Program-made: the position numbers and the translations under genes
Shown here: one piece after another, positions 30,055 through 39,970 of the stretch
How positions within the stretch are numbered: position 1 is the stretch's first letter
Layout of the letters: each line of letters begins with the position of its first letter
Assembly: GCF_003674065.1 (NCBI RefSeq)
Contig: NZ_RDBE01000001.1
Location: 304,879-368,878, forward strand
Direction: 5' to 3'
Length of the DNA: 64,000 nucleotides
From: Nocardioides mangrovicus
GTDB taxonomy: Bacteria; Actinomycetota; Actinomycetes; Propionibacteriales; Nocardioidaceae
Notes under the pieces: model-generated
What the model saw: the letters and a program-made list of their open reading frames with translations, nothing else
Told to the model about the DNA's origin: nothing
Databases searched by the model: none

Positions 30055-31227
30055 GTGCCTGGGAAGCGTCGGGCCCTGCCTGGCGGGGTGCAGCTGCCGA
30101 AGCTGCTGCTGGTGCTCGCGGTCTGCCTCATCCTGGCCGCCGGCGCCTTCGTGACCCGGGCGCTGCTACCCGGTGGCGACGCCACCAGCACCTCGGCTCC
30201 GGCGTCGACCACCTCGCCCAGTGCCTCCACCGGCGCCTCGAGCAGCGCGTCGAGCAGCGCGTCGGGGAGCGCCTCGGCCAGCTCGTCGGCCGCGCCCAGC
30301 GCCTCGGCCGGTATCGACGCCGCTGCCCTGGGGCAGCAGCAGGCGGTGACGAAGCTGGCCAAGCTCGCCCAGAAGTACAGCAACCAGAAGCGCACCGAGA
30401 AGCCGACGGTCGACTTCACCTTCGGCCAGTTCAACATCCAGGGCGCCATCCACCGCGGCAACGTCGGGCACCGGATGGCACTGGCCGTCTCGCTGCTGCG
30501 CAAGTACCACGTCGAGGTGGGCGCGCTGCAGGAGTTCGAGTCCGGGCAGCGGGCGATCTTCGACAGCATGGCCGGCGGCACCTACGCGCGCTACCCGTCC
30601 GGCGGGAAGTCGCTGGACGCCGAGAACTCGGTGATCTGGGATAAGAGCCGCTTCCAGCTGCTGCAGGGCCAGACCCGGCCCTACCCCTACTTCCACGGCG
30701 CCATCCGCAACATGCCGCGAGTGCTGCTGCGCGACAAGTTGACCGGCGTCTCGTTCTGGGTCACGAGCTACCACAACCCCGCGAACGTCTTCGGCAACGC
30801 CGCCGGCTTCCGCGCCACGGCCGTCTCCCGGCAGATCTCCGACAACAACGCGCTGCGCCAGTCGGTGCAGGCGCCGATCATCGTCTCCGGCGACATGAAC
30901 GACCGGGCCATCTACTTCTGCCGGATGGGCGGCGGCACCGGCATGCACTCCGCCGACGGGTCGAGCTACTCCGGCAACTGCCAGCTCTCGGGGTCACTGT
31001 GGATCGACTGGGTCCTCGGCACCCCCGACGTCTCCTTCTCCGGCTACCTGCGCGATCGCGGCTCGGCGGCCAGGGGCGCCTCGGACCACCCCATCGTCAT
31101 CACCCAGGTGCAGGTCACCGGCCGCCCGGGCGAGGGCCAGTGCGTCGCCGGCTCCGACGGCTCGGTGCCGCAGACCTGCGCCTACCCCACCGGCCTCGAG
31201 TCACCCCCGGCCGACGCGACGCCGTAA
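30055..31227 (+). CDS. Secreted or anchored endonuclease/exonuclease/phosphatase-fold protein
   Basis: 390 residues. An N-terminal membrane segment (LPKLLLVLAVCLILAAGAFVTRALL, residues ~14-38), a Ser/Ala/Thr-rich linker to about residue 85, then an EEP-fold domain. It shows FGQFNIQG, VGALQEFE (metal Glu), VIWDKSRF, SYHNPANVFG, VSGDMNDRAIYF (catalytic Asp/Asn) and a final GASDHPIVITQVQV (Asp-His). The catalytic set looks complete, so a phosphodiesterase or nuclease outside the membrane is likely. The low-complexity linker suggests a surface-exposed, flexible tether. Confidence 0.87.
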   Translation: MPGKRRALPGGVQLPKLLLVLAVCLILAAGAFVTRALLPGGDATSTSAPASTTSPSASTGASSSASSSASGSASASSSAAPSASAGIDAAALGQQQAVTKLAKLAQKYSNQKRTEKPTVDFTFGQFNIQGAIHRGNVGHRMALAVSLLRKYHVEVGALQEFESGQRAIFDSMAGGTYARYPSGGKSLDAENSVIWDKSRFQLLQGQTRPYPYFHGAIRNMPRVLLRDKLTGVSFWVTSYHNPANVFGNAAGFRATAVSRQISDNNALRQSVQAPIIVSGDMNDRAIYFCRMGGGTGMHSADGSSYSGNCQLSGSLWIDWVLGTPDVSFSGYLRDRGSAARGASDHPIVITQVQVTGRPGEGQCVAGSDGSVPQTCAYPTGLESPPADATP

Positions 31228-31313
31228 GTGCGCCGACTGCGCACGTGCGAACGTGGCGCGGCCGTATCCGGCGATCAGGCGTGCCGACGTCGCACGTGTG
31301 CAGTTGGCGCACC
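31228..31313. repeat. Palindromic repeat (GTGCGCC family), copy 1
   Basis: GTGCGCCGACTGCGCACGTG (from 31228, arm to 31253) is mirrored by 31289-31313. It begins right after the stop of the nuclease-like gene and lies just before the stop of the leftward DinB gene. A related element is at 52661-52747, again between convergent stops. Confidence 0.65.
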
Positions 31314-31337
31314 ACCTGACCGGCCGGCTTCCTGCGC

Positions 31338-31877
31338 CTACTGGCCCGTCCGCCCGTCGATGCACTCGCGCAGCAGGTCGGCGTGGCCGACGTGACGGGC
31401 GTACTCCTCGACCATGTGCACCAGCACGTCGCGGACCTGGATCTGCTCGCCGCGCCACTCGACGTAGGCGTCCATGTCGCTCAGCCCTTCGCTCACCCGC
31501 TCGGTGTTGGCCACCTCGGCGCGCCAGTACTCCCAGGCCTCGGCCACGACGGCGTCGTCGGCGACCGCGCCGTTGAAGTCGGCGTCGCGGTCGGCCTCGG
31601 TGCGGTAGCGGCGGGCGGTGTCCTCCCCGGCGAGGCACTGGCGGAACCAGCTCACCTCGACGTCGGCCAGATGCCGCAGCAACCCGAGCAGCGAAAGGGT
31701 CGAGGGCGGCACCGAGCGCCGGGCCAGCTGCTCTGCGTCGAGCCCGTCGAGCTTCATCTCGAAGGTGAGCCGGTAGTTGCGCAGGTAGTCCAGGAGGCAG
31801 CCGCGCTCGTCGGTCGTGGGCTCCCCGCCCCGGGGGTCGTCCGACGGGTCCACCCACATGTCGTTCATGCCCGGCAT
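31338..31877 (-). CDS. DinB-family protein (DUF664 type)
   Basis: 179 residues. Four-helix DinB fold with metal histidines in GLLRHLADVEVSWFRQ and VHMVEEYARHVGHADLLRECIDG. Members include mycothiol-dependent enzymes and many unassigned ones. A paralogue lies at 61574. Starts at 31877, 31868 or 31859 are all ATG in frame; the longest is listed and none has a clear ribosome site. Confidence 0.85.
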   Translation of the reverse strand: MPGMNDMWVDPSDDPRGGEPTTDERGCLLDYLRNYRLTFEMKLDGLDAEQLARRSVPPSTLSLLGLLRHLADVEVSWFRQCLAGEDTARRYRTEADRDADFNGAVADDAVVAEAWEYWRAEVANTERVSEGLSDMDAYVEWRGEQIQVRDVLVHMVEEYARHVGHADLLRECIDGRTGQ

Positions 31878-31944
31878 GCTCTCAGGCCGGCGCCGTCGAA
31901 GAGTCGGGTGCCCGGCCGCGGCGAACGCTGTCGGCGGGGCCTCG

Positions 31945-31950
31945 TACGCT
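31945..31950 (+). promoter_or_regulatory. -10 box TACGCT of mfd
   Basis: TACGCT ends 7 nt before the GTG at 31958; the sequence between is GGGGGGA. Leaderless arrangement. Confidence 0.5.
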
Positions 31951-31957
31951 GGGGGGA

Positions 31958-34900
31958 GTGGACATCTCCGGGCTCGCGCGCGCCGTCCTCGCGCACCCCA
32001 CCCTGGCGCAGGCCGTCGCCGAGGCCGGCAGCGTCCGCACCCTCGACCTCACCGGACCGGCGGCCCTGCGGCCCTTCGTCGTCAAGGGTCTGGTCGACGC
32101 CGGGCGCACCGTGCTCGTCGTCGCGGCGACCGCGCGCGACGCCGAGGACATGGTCGAGGTGCTCGGCGACGTCCTCGACCCGCGGCGGGTGGCCTACTAC
32201 CCAGCCTGGGAGACGCTGCCCCACGAGCGGCTGAGCCCGCGCAGCGACACGGTCGGCCAGCGGCTGGCCGTGCTGCGCCGGCTGCGGCACCCGGGCACGG
32301 AGGCCGACAACGGGCCGATCGACGTCGTCGTCGCCCCGGTGCGCTCGGTGCTGCAGCCGCAGGTGCCGGGCCTGGCCGACCTGGAGCCGGTGGAGCTGCG
32401 GCTGGGCCAGGAGGCCGAGCTCGACGACGTGGTCGCGCGGCTGGCCGCGGCGGCCTACAGCCGGGTCGACCTGGTCGAGCGGCGCGGCGAGTTCGCGGTG
32501 CGCGGCGGCATCGTCGACGTCTTCCCGCCCACCGAGGAGCACCCGCTGCGGGTGGAGTTCTTCGGCGACGAGGTCGACGAGATCCGCACGTTCGCCGTCG
32601 CCGACCAGCGCACGATGGAGAAGGCGCCGCACCTCTGGGCACCCCCCTGCCGCGAGCTGCTGCTCACCGACGAGGTCCGCCGTCGCGCGGCCGCGCTCGG
32701 CCAGGCGCACCCGCAGCTGCGCGACCTGACCGACAAGATGGCCGAGGGCATCGCGGTCGAGGGCATGGAGTCGCTCGCGCCGGTGCTCGTCGACGGCATG
32801 GAGCTGCTGGTCGACCTGCTCCCCGAGACCAGCACGACGCTGCTGCTCGACCCCGAGCGGGTCCGCACGCGCGCCCACGACCTGGTGGCCACCAGCGAGG
32901 AGTTCCTCGGTGCGAGCTGGGCCGCCGCGGCCGGCGGCGGCACGGCTCCGATCGACCTGGGGGCGGCCTCGCTGCGCGAGCTGAGCGACGTCCGCGACGA
33001 CGTGCTCGAGCGCGGCCAGGCCTGGTGGAGCGTCACGCCGTTCGGGCTGGCGGGCGAGAGCGAGTGGGTGCCCGCGGAGGAGTACCGCGGCGACGTCGAC
33101 CGGGCCATCACCGACATCCGGGCCTGGCTGGCCGGCGGCACCCGCGTCGTGCTGCTCAGCGAGGGTCACGGCCCGGCCCAGCGCATGGTCGAGGTGCTCG
33201 GCGACCACGACGTGCCCGCGCGCTTCGTCGACGTCCTCGACACCGAGCCCGTCGCCGACGTCGTCACCGTCACCTGCGCGGCCCTGCCGCACGGCCTGGT
33301 CGACCCGGTCACCCGGCTGGCCGTGCTCACCCGCGAGGACGTGCTCGGCGAGCGCGCCACCACGCGCGACATGCGCAAGATGCCGACGCGGCGCAAGAAG
33401 CAGATCGACCCGCTCGAGCTCAAGGCCGGCGACTACGTGGTGCACGAGCAGCACGGGGTCGGCCGGTTCGTCCAGATGCGGCAGCGCGAGTTCCAGGGCG
33501 CGGTGCGCGAGTACCTGGTGCTCGAGTACGGCCCCAGCAAGCGGGGCGGCCCGAACGACATGCTCTTCGTGCCGGCCGACACCTTGGAGCAGGTCACCCG
33601 CTACGTCGGTGGCGAGCAGCCCTCGCTCGACCGGCTCGGCGGCGGTGACTGGGCCAAGCGCAAGGGCCGCGCGCGCAAGGCGGTCCGCGAGATCGCGGCG
33701 GAGCTGATCAAGCTGTACGCCGCCCGCCAGGCCACCCAGGGCCACGCCTTCGGCCCCGACAGCCCCTGGCAGCGCGAGCTCGAGGACGCCTTCCCCTTCC
33801 ACGAAACCCCCGACCAGCTCACCACGGTCGACGAGGTCAAGCGCGACATGGAGCGCACCGTGCCGATGGACCGGCTGGTGTGCGGCGACGTCGGCTACGG
33901 CAAGACCGAGATCGCGGTCCGCGCAGTGTTCAAGGCGGTGCAGGACGGCAAGCAGGTGGCCGTCCTGGTGCCCACCACGCTGCTGGTCCAGCAGCACCTG
34001 GCCACCTTCGTCGAGCGGTTCTCCGGGTTCCCGGTGGAGGTGCGCGCGCTCAGCCGGTTCCAGACCGACGCCGAGGCGAAGGCCGTGGCCGAGGGGCTGG
34101 CCGACGGCAGCGTCGACGTCGTCATCGGCACCCACCGGCTGCTCAACCCCGACATCCGGCTCAAGGACCTCGGCCTGATCGTCGTCGACGAGGAGCAGCG
34201 CTTCGGCGTCGAGCACAAGGAGCAGATGAAGCGGCTGCGCACCAGCGTCGACGTGCTCTCGATGAGCGCGACGCCGATCCCGCGCACGCTGGAGATGTCG
34301 ATCACCGGCATCCGTGAGATGTCGACGATCACCACGCCGCCCGAGGAGCGGCACCCGGTGCTCACCTACGTCGGCGCCTACGAGGACAAGCAGGTGGCGG
34401 CCGCGGTGCGTCGCGAGCTGCTGCGCGACGGCCAGGTGTTCTTCATCCACAACCGGGTCAACTCCATCGAGAAGGCGGCCCAGCGCATCACCGAGCTGGT
34501 GCCGGAGGCGCGGGTCGCGACCGCGCACGGGCAGATGGGGGAGCACCAGCTCGAGCAGGTGATGCTCGACTTCTGGGAGAAGCGGTTCGACGTGCTGGTG
34601 TGCACCACCATCGTCGAGTCCGGGCTGGACGTCTCCAACGCCAACACGATGATCATCGAGCGCTCCGACACCCTCGGCCTCTCCCAGCTGCACCAGCTGC
34701 GGGGCCGGGTCGGCCGCAGCCGCGAGCGGGCGTACGCCTACTTCCTCTACCCCGCGGAGAAGCCGCTCACCGAGACCGCGCACGACCGGTTGGCCACGCT
34801 GGCCCAGCACTCCGACCTCGGCGGCGGCATGGCCATCGCGATGAAGGACCTGGAGATCCGCGGCGCCGGCAACCTGCTCGGCGGCGAGCAGTCGGGCCAC

Positions 34901-35452
34901 ATCGCCGACGTCGGCTTCGACCTCTACGTGCGCCTCGTGGGGGAGGCGGTCGCGGAGTTCCGGCAGGACGGCAGCGAGCCGGAGACGCTGGAGGAGGTCC
35001 GCATCGAGATGCCGGTCGACGCGCACCTGCCGCACGGCTACATCGGCTCCGAGCGGCTGCGGCTGGAGATGTACAAGCGGCTCTCGGAGGTGCGCAGCGA
35101 CGACGACGTCGCCGTGCTGCGCGAGGAGCTGGTCGACCGCTACGGCGAGCCGCCCGACGAGGTGGTGCGGCTGCTGGCCGTCGCCTCGTTCCGTGCCAGG
35201 TCCCGCAAGGCCGGGCTGACCGAGGTGCAGGCGGCCGGCAAGTTCGTGCGGTTCCATCCCGTGGAGCTGCCCGAGTCGGCCTCGGTACGGCTGCAGCGGA
35301 TGTACCCGAAGAGCGTGGTCAAGACCACGCTGCGTACGATCTTGGTGCCGCGTCCGGCCGCGATGCGCGACGAGCTGCTGCTGGCCTGGGCGCGGCAGGT
35401 GGTCGACGCCGTGGTGGATCCCGCAGGCGCGCCGGCGACCCAGCAGGCATGA
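31958..35452 (+). CDS. mfd: Transcription-repair coupling factor
   Basis: Removes stalled RNA polymerase at DNA lesions and recruits UvrA. 1164 residues, normal length. The N-terminal UvrB-like part has YYPAWETLPHERLSPRSD; the polymerase-interaction domain has LKAGDYVVHEQHGVGRFVQM. The RecG-like translocase has Walker A GDVGYGKTEIAVRAVFKAV, VPTTLLVQQH, the box DEEQRFGVEHKEQMK and QLRGRVGRSRERAYAY. The TRCF domain closes the protein. It heads a block mfd-(lipoprotein)-mazG-(lipoprotein)-eno like that of Mycobacterium. Confidence 0.97.
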   Translation: MDISGLARAVLAHPTLAQAVAEAGSVRTLDLTGPAALRPFVVKGLVDAGRTVLVVAATARDAEDMVEVLGDVLDPRRVAYYPAWETLPHERLSPRSDTVGQRLAVLRRLRHPGTEADNGPIDVVVAPVRSVLQPQVPGLADLEPVELRLGQEAELDDVVARLAAAAYSRVDLVERRGEFAVRGGIVDVFPPTEEHPLRVEFFGDEVDEIRTFAVADQRTMEKAPHLWAPPCRELLLTDEVRRRAAALGQAHPQLRDLTDKMAEGIAVEGMESLAPVLVDGMELLVDLLPETSTTLLLDPERVRTRAHDLVATSEEFLGASWAAAAGGGTAPIDLGAASLRELSDVRDDVLERGQAWWSVTPFGLAGESEWVPAEEYRGDVDRAITDIRAWLAGGTRVVLLSEGHGPAQRMVEVLGDHDVPARFVDVLDTEPVADVVTVTCAALPHGLVDPVTRLAVLTREDVLGERATTRDMRKMPTRRKKQIDPLELKAGDYVVHEQHGVGRFVQMRQREFQGAVREYLVLEYGPSKRGGPNDMLFVPADTLEQVTRYVGGEQPSLDRLGGGDWAKRKGRARKAVREIAAELIKLYAARQATQGHAFGPDSPWQRELEDAFPFHETPDQLTTVDEVKRDMERTVPMDRLVCGDVGYGKTEIAVRAVFKAVQDGKQVAVLVPTTLLVQQHLATFVERFSGFPVEVRALSRFQTDAEAKAVAEGLADGSVDVVIGTHRLLNPDIRLKDLGLIVVDEEQRFGVEHKEQMKRLRTSVDVLSMSATPIPRTLEMSITGIREMSTITTPPEERHPVLTYVGAYEDKQVAAAVRRELLRDGQVFFIHNRVNSIEKAAQRITELVPEARVATAHGQMGEHQLEQVMLDFWEKRFDVLVCTTIVESGLDVSNANTMIIERSDTLGLSQLHQLRGRVGRSRERAYAYFLYPAEKPLTETAHDRLATLAQHSDLGGGMAIAMKDLEIRGAGNLLGGEQSGHIADVGFDLYVRLVGEAVAEFRQDGSEPETLEEVRIEMPVDAHLPHGYIGSERLRLEMYKRLSEVRSDDDVAVLREELVDRYGEPPDEVVRLLAVASFRARSRKAGLTEVQAAGKFVRFHPVELPESASVRLQRMYPKSVVKTTLRTILVPRPAAMRDELLLAWARQVVDAVVDPAGAPATQQA

Positions 35453-35476
35453 CCGGCAGGCACGAGGAGTGATCAG

Positions 35477-36142
35477 GTGAGGCACCCGAAGCGGATGCGC
35501 GGGGCGAAGCTGGTGGCGGCCGCAGCGGCCCTGCTGGCCCTGGCCGGGTGCGGGCACGCCCCGGGCTCGGCGTTCTCGGTCGGCGACCACGCGGTGAGCC
35601 GCAGCAGCGTCGACCAGATCGTCAACGCCGCCTGCGGTGTGCAGCAGCAGACCAAGAGCGCCCGCGCGACACAGGTCTGGGCATTCGTGAACGCGATGCT
35701 CACCGCCACGGTGCAGAACGACTACGGCGACCACGTCGGCGCCAGCTACAGCCGCTCGACCCTGCAGAGCGAGCTGAGCCAGTACCAGGGCTCGGTCGAC
35801 GCGCTGCCCGCCAAGGACCGGGCGGCGGTGACCAGCTTCCTGCGCGAGCAGATCCGCGGCTCGCTCATCGTGCAGAGCGTCGGCACCCAGGTGCTGGCCG
35901 ACAAGGGCGTCAGCAAGCCCACCACGGCCGAGGTCACCAACGCCGGCGACGCCGCCGCCCAGAAGTGGGCGCGCCAGCAGGGCATCACGATCGACCCCCG
36001 CTACAACGCCAAGGACTACGAGGCCGGCGCGGGTGACAGCTCGATCTCCACCCCGGTCTCCTCCTACGCCAAGGCGGCCCAGAAGGGGTCGACCAAGAGC
36101 TCGTATCTCTCCCAGCTGCCCAGCACCCAGCTCTGCGGCTGA
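35477..36142 (+). CDS. Lipoprotein resembling the SurA/PpiC chaperone N-terminal region
   Basis: 221 residues. Signal RGAKLVAAAAALLALAGCGHA with lipobox LALAGC. The mature part is helical (SAFSVGDHAVSRSSVDQIVN..., AVTSFLREQIRGSLIVQSVGTQVLADKGV) and resembles the chaperone domain of SurA-like proteins; no prolyl-isomerase domain follows. A role in folding exported proteins is inferred. GTG start with GAGGAG 7 nt upstream; 24 nt after mfd. Confidence 0.75.
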   Translation: MRHPKRMRGAKLVAAAAALLALAGCGHAPGSAFSVGDHAVSRSSVDQIVNAACGVQQQTKSARATQVWAFVNAMLTATVQNDYGDHVGASYSRSTLQSELSQYQGSVDALPAKDRAAVTSFLREQIRGSLIVQSVGTQVLADKGVSKPTTAEVTNAGDAAAQKWARQQGITIDPRYNAKDYEAGAGDSSISTPVSSYAKAAQKGSTKSSYLSQLPSTQLCG

Positions 36143-36152
36143 CCGAGCCGGC

Positions 36153-36752
36153 GTGAGCGACTCCTCCGCGCTGCTCGACCTCGTCGAGGTCATGGCGCGG
36201 TTGCGGGCGCAGTGCCCGTGGAAGCAGCAGCAGACCCACCGCTCGCTGGCGCGCTACCTGCTCGAGGAGACCCACGAGACGCTGGAGGCGATCGAGTCCG
36301 GCGACGCCGAGCATCTGCGTGAGGAGCTCGGCGACCTCCTCCTGCAGGTGTACTTCCACGCCGCGATCGCGGCCGAGGCCGGCGAGTACGACATCGAGGA
36401 CGTCGCCGCCGACCTGCGGGCCAAGCTGATCCGGCGCAACCCGCACGTGTTCGGCGACGCTGCGGGCGAGCAGCGCTCGGTGCACGAGGTCAACGAGGCC
36501 TGGGAGCACATCAAGCGGGCCGAGAAGCAGCGCGAGCACCCCACCGACGGGCTGCCCGGGTCACTGCCGGCGCTGCTGTGGGCCGACAAGGTGATCGACC
36601 GGATGGGTCGCGACGGCCGCCCGGTGGCCGCCGACCCCGCCTCGACCGAGCTCGGCGAGCGACTGCTCGCGCTGGCCGTCGAGGCGCACGCCGCCGGCGT
36701 CGACGCCGAGCAGGCGCTGCGCGACGCCGTCCGCCACCGGTTGGCCGACTGA
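36153..36752 (+). CDS. mazG: Nucleoside triphosphate pyrophosphohydrolase MazG
   Basis: Hydrolyses nucleoside triphosphates to monophosphates and clears damaged nucleotides. 199 residues with the metal motif LLEETHETLEAIESGDAEHLREELGDLLLQVYFHA (ExxE...ExxD), then RRNPHVFGD and VNEAWEHIKRAEK. The C-terminal half is shorter than the duplicated E. coli enzyme but like other actinobacterial ones. The GTG at 36153 lies 10 nt after the preceding stop. Confidence 0.93.
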   Translation: MSDSSALLDLVEVMARLRAQCPWKQQQTHRSLARYLLEETHETLEAIESGDAEHLREELGDLLLQVYFHAAIAAEAGEYDIEDVAADLRAKLIRRNPHVFGDAAGEQRSVHEVNEAWEHIKRAEKQREHPTDGLPGSLPALLWADKVIDRMGRDGRPVAADPASTELGERLLALAVEAHAAGVDAEQALRDAVRHRLAD

Positions 36753-36796
36753 CCCACCTGGACCGGTACCTACCCACCGGAGCTCCGTGTGGGGAG

Positions 36797-36830
36797 TGAC
36801 GGTTCACCACGGCACCGTGGGGAACCGTCA
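36797..36830 (+). terminator. Hairpin after mazG
   Basis: TGACGGTTC (36797-36805) and GAACCGTCA (36822-36830) pair exactly, with an inner ACGG/CCGT pairing; no T-run. Probably ends the mfd-mazG transcript. Confidence 0.6.
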
Positions 36831-36910
36831 ACGGCCCGCGCCCCGCACCGACTCCACCAATAGCCGCAAAACCCCCACAGCGGACGCGTGGATCGGTCAC
36901 AGTAGCGGTC

Positions 36911-37549
36911 GTGTCCGGACGCCTGCTGCTCGCGCTGTCCAGCCTCGTGCTGGTCGGCGCCTGCGGCATCCCGGGGGCGGTGAGCACCGCCGACCGGCCC
37001 GACATCTCCGCGGCTCCGCCGTCGATGCAGACCTCGCCGTCGGCGCACCCCGTGGTCAAGCACCCGCGGGCCGCGAAGAAGAAGCGGGCCGCGAAGCACG
37101 GCTGGGAGCGGATGCACGACGCGTCCGGCGTCGGCTTCGCCATGCCGAGCCGACACCAGGGCGTCCAGAACGGCCTCGCCACCACGTACGAGGACCTGAG
37201 CAGCCCGATCACCTACCGCGTCGACGTGTTCCACCACGCCTCGGCGAGCCAGGCCGCCCTCGACGCGAGCTCGATGAGGGCCGGGATGACCGCGCTCCTC
37301 ACCAGTGCCGGGTTCCCGAACCCGAGCATCACCAGCACCGGCAGCGGCAGCACCCGCGACTTCACCGTGAACGTGGTCGGCACCGGCATCCAGGCGGACC
37401 TGCTGCGCTACGAGCGGATCCGCACCTACCTGCGCGGCACCACGATGACGATGGTCTGGACCTATGGCGTCGGCAAGGACGGAGCGCCGCTGCGGCACCG
37501 CGTCGACGCCGCCCAGGCCAGGCTGCTCGGCACGGTGCGCTGGGGCTGA
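36911..37549 (+). CDS. Putative lipoprotein
   Basis: 212 residues. Signal SGRLLLALSSLVLVGACGIPG with a VGAC lipobox. A Pro/Ser and Lys/Arg-rich linker (HPRAAKKKRAAKHG) precedes a compact domain (GVGFAMPSRHQGVQNGLATTYEDLSSPITYRVDVFHHASASQAAL...) of no family I can name. In mycobacteria this place holds the transglycosylase lipoprotein lpqU, but this sequence shows no transglycosylase motif. GTG start. Confidence 0.72.
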   Translation: MSGRLLLALSSLVLVGACGIPGAVSTADRPDISAAPPSMQTSPSAHPVVKHPRAAKKKRAAKHGWERMHDASGVGFAMPSRHQGVQNGLATTYEDLSSPITYRVDVFHHASASQAALDASSMRAGMTALLTSAGFPNPSITSTGSGSTRDFTVNVVGTGIQADLLRYERIRTYLRGTTMTMVWTYGVGKDGAPLRHRVDAAQARLLGTVRWG

Positions 37550-37588
37550 GCCCGCGAGCCGGTACGCCGATCCGGACCGGGGCGTGAC

Positions 37589-38923
<1,335 letters not shown>

Positions 38924-38926
38924 CGC

Positions 38927-39493
38927 GTGGCCGCATCGTCGCGACGTCCGCCGTCCCCGGGGTCCAGCCGACCCCGGCGCTCGACGGCTGCCTCGGCGCG
39001 GCCGCGGACCACGGCTCGCACGCCACAGCCGAAGGCAGCCACGGCCACCGAGCGAGTGCGCTCACGGTTCACCGGCCGGATGGCGATCCTCATGGTGGTG
39101 CTCGCCGTGCTGGTCGTCTCCTACGCCTCGAGCATGCGGGCCTACCTGGAGCAGCGTCACCACATCGCCTCGCTGAAGGCCGAGATCGTCTCCTCCCAGA
39201 GCGACATCGACCGGCTGCGCACCGAGAAGAAGCGGTGGAAGGACCCGGCCTACGTCGAGACCCAGGCCAAGCTGCGCTTCGGCTGGGTGATGCCGGGCGA
39301 CACGGCCTACCAGGTGATCGGCAAGGACGGGAAGCCACTAGAGGACTCCGACCGGCTGGCCGACGCCGACACGGTGGTGCGCACGACCCCGAAGCCGTGG
39401 TGGTCCAAGGAGTACGACTCGCTGCAGCAGGCCGACCATCCGCCGGCCGCGACGCCCACCCCGGCCACCACGATCAGACCGCAGTCGAAGTGA
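38927..39493 (+). CDS. FtsB/DivIC-type septum formation initiator
   Basis: 188 residues. A basic, Ser/Pro/Arg-rich cytoplasmic N-terminus (about 50), one membrane segment (MAILMVVLAVLVVSYASSM), a short coiled coil (LEQRHHIASLKAEIVSSQSDIDRLRTEKKRWKDPAYVETQAKLRFG) and a Pro/Thr tail. WKDPAYVE..AR..L/FGWVMPGD is typical of the actinobacterial DivIC-like divisome protein. It is coupled to DUF501 (GTGA). Confidence 0.9.
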   Translation: MAASSRRPPSPGSSRPRRSTAASARPRTTARTPQPKAATATERVRSRFTGRMAILMVVLAVLVVSYASSMRAYLEQRHHIASLKAEIVSSQSDIDRLRTEKKRWKDPAYVETQAKLRFGWVMPGDTAYQVIGKDGKPLEDSDRLADADTVVRTTPKPWWSKEYDSLQQADHPPAATPTPATTIRPQSK

Positions 39494-39960
39494 ACGACCT
39501 GGACGTGGTGGCGGCTCAGCTCGGGCGAGCGCCGCGTGGCGTCCACGAGATCGCCCATCGGTGCCCCTGCGGCAACCCCGACGTCGTCGCCACCGAGCCG
39601 CGGTTGCCCGACGGCACGCCGTTCCCGACCGTGTTCTACCTGACCTGCCCGCGGGCCGCCGGCCGGATCGGCACGCTGGAGGCCTCGGGTCTGATGCGCG
39701 AGATGACCGACCGGCTGGCCGAGGACCCCGACCTCGCCGCGGCGTACGCCGCCGCTCACCGGGCCTACCTCGACGCCCGCGAGGCCATCGCCGAGGTGGC
39801 CGAGATCGACGGGATCTCGGCCGGCGGCATGCCCGACCGGGTCAAGTGCCTCCACGTGCTCGCCGCTCAGTCGCTCGCCCAGGGTCGTGGGACCAACCCG
39901 CTGGGCGACGAGGTGCTCGACGCGGTCGGCGCGTGGTGGGACAAGGGGCCCTGTGCATGA
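39490..39960 (+). CDS. DUF501 domain protein
   Basis: 156 residues. EIAHRCPCGNPDVVATEPRLPDGTPFPTVFYLTCPRAAGRIGTLEASGLM and DRVKCLHVLAAQSLAQG..NPLGD are family hallmarks. The cysteines suggest a metal site. Its function is unknown; the gene is conserved between DivIC-like and ppx genes in actinobacteria. GTG start overlaps the preceding stop. Confidence 0.9.
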   Translation: MNDLDVVAAQLGRAPRGVHEIAHRCPCGNPDVVATEPRLPDGTPFPTVFYLTCPRAAGRIGTLEASGLMREMTDRLAEDPDLAAAYAAAHRAYLDAREAIAEVAEIDGISAGGMPDRVKCLHVLAAQSLAQGRGTNPLGDEVLDAVGAWWDKGPCA

Positions 39961-39970
39961 GGCGGGGTAC

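Noticed and set aside
31865..36193. Open frame of more than 1,400 codons antisense to mfd, and similar long frames opposite glmS, groEL, guaB and cbs
   Set aside because: In GC-rich genes the opposite frame that mirrors third positions is often free of stops. The translations are Val/Gly/Arg/His-rich, lack domains, and lie over genes with clear families.
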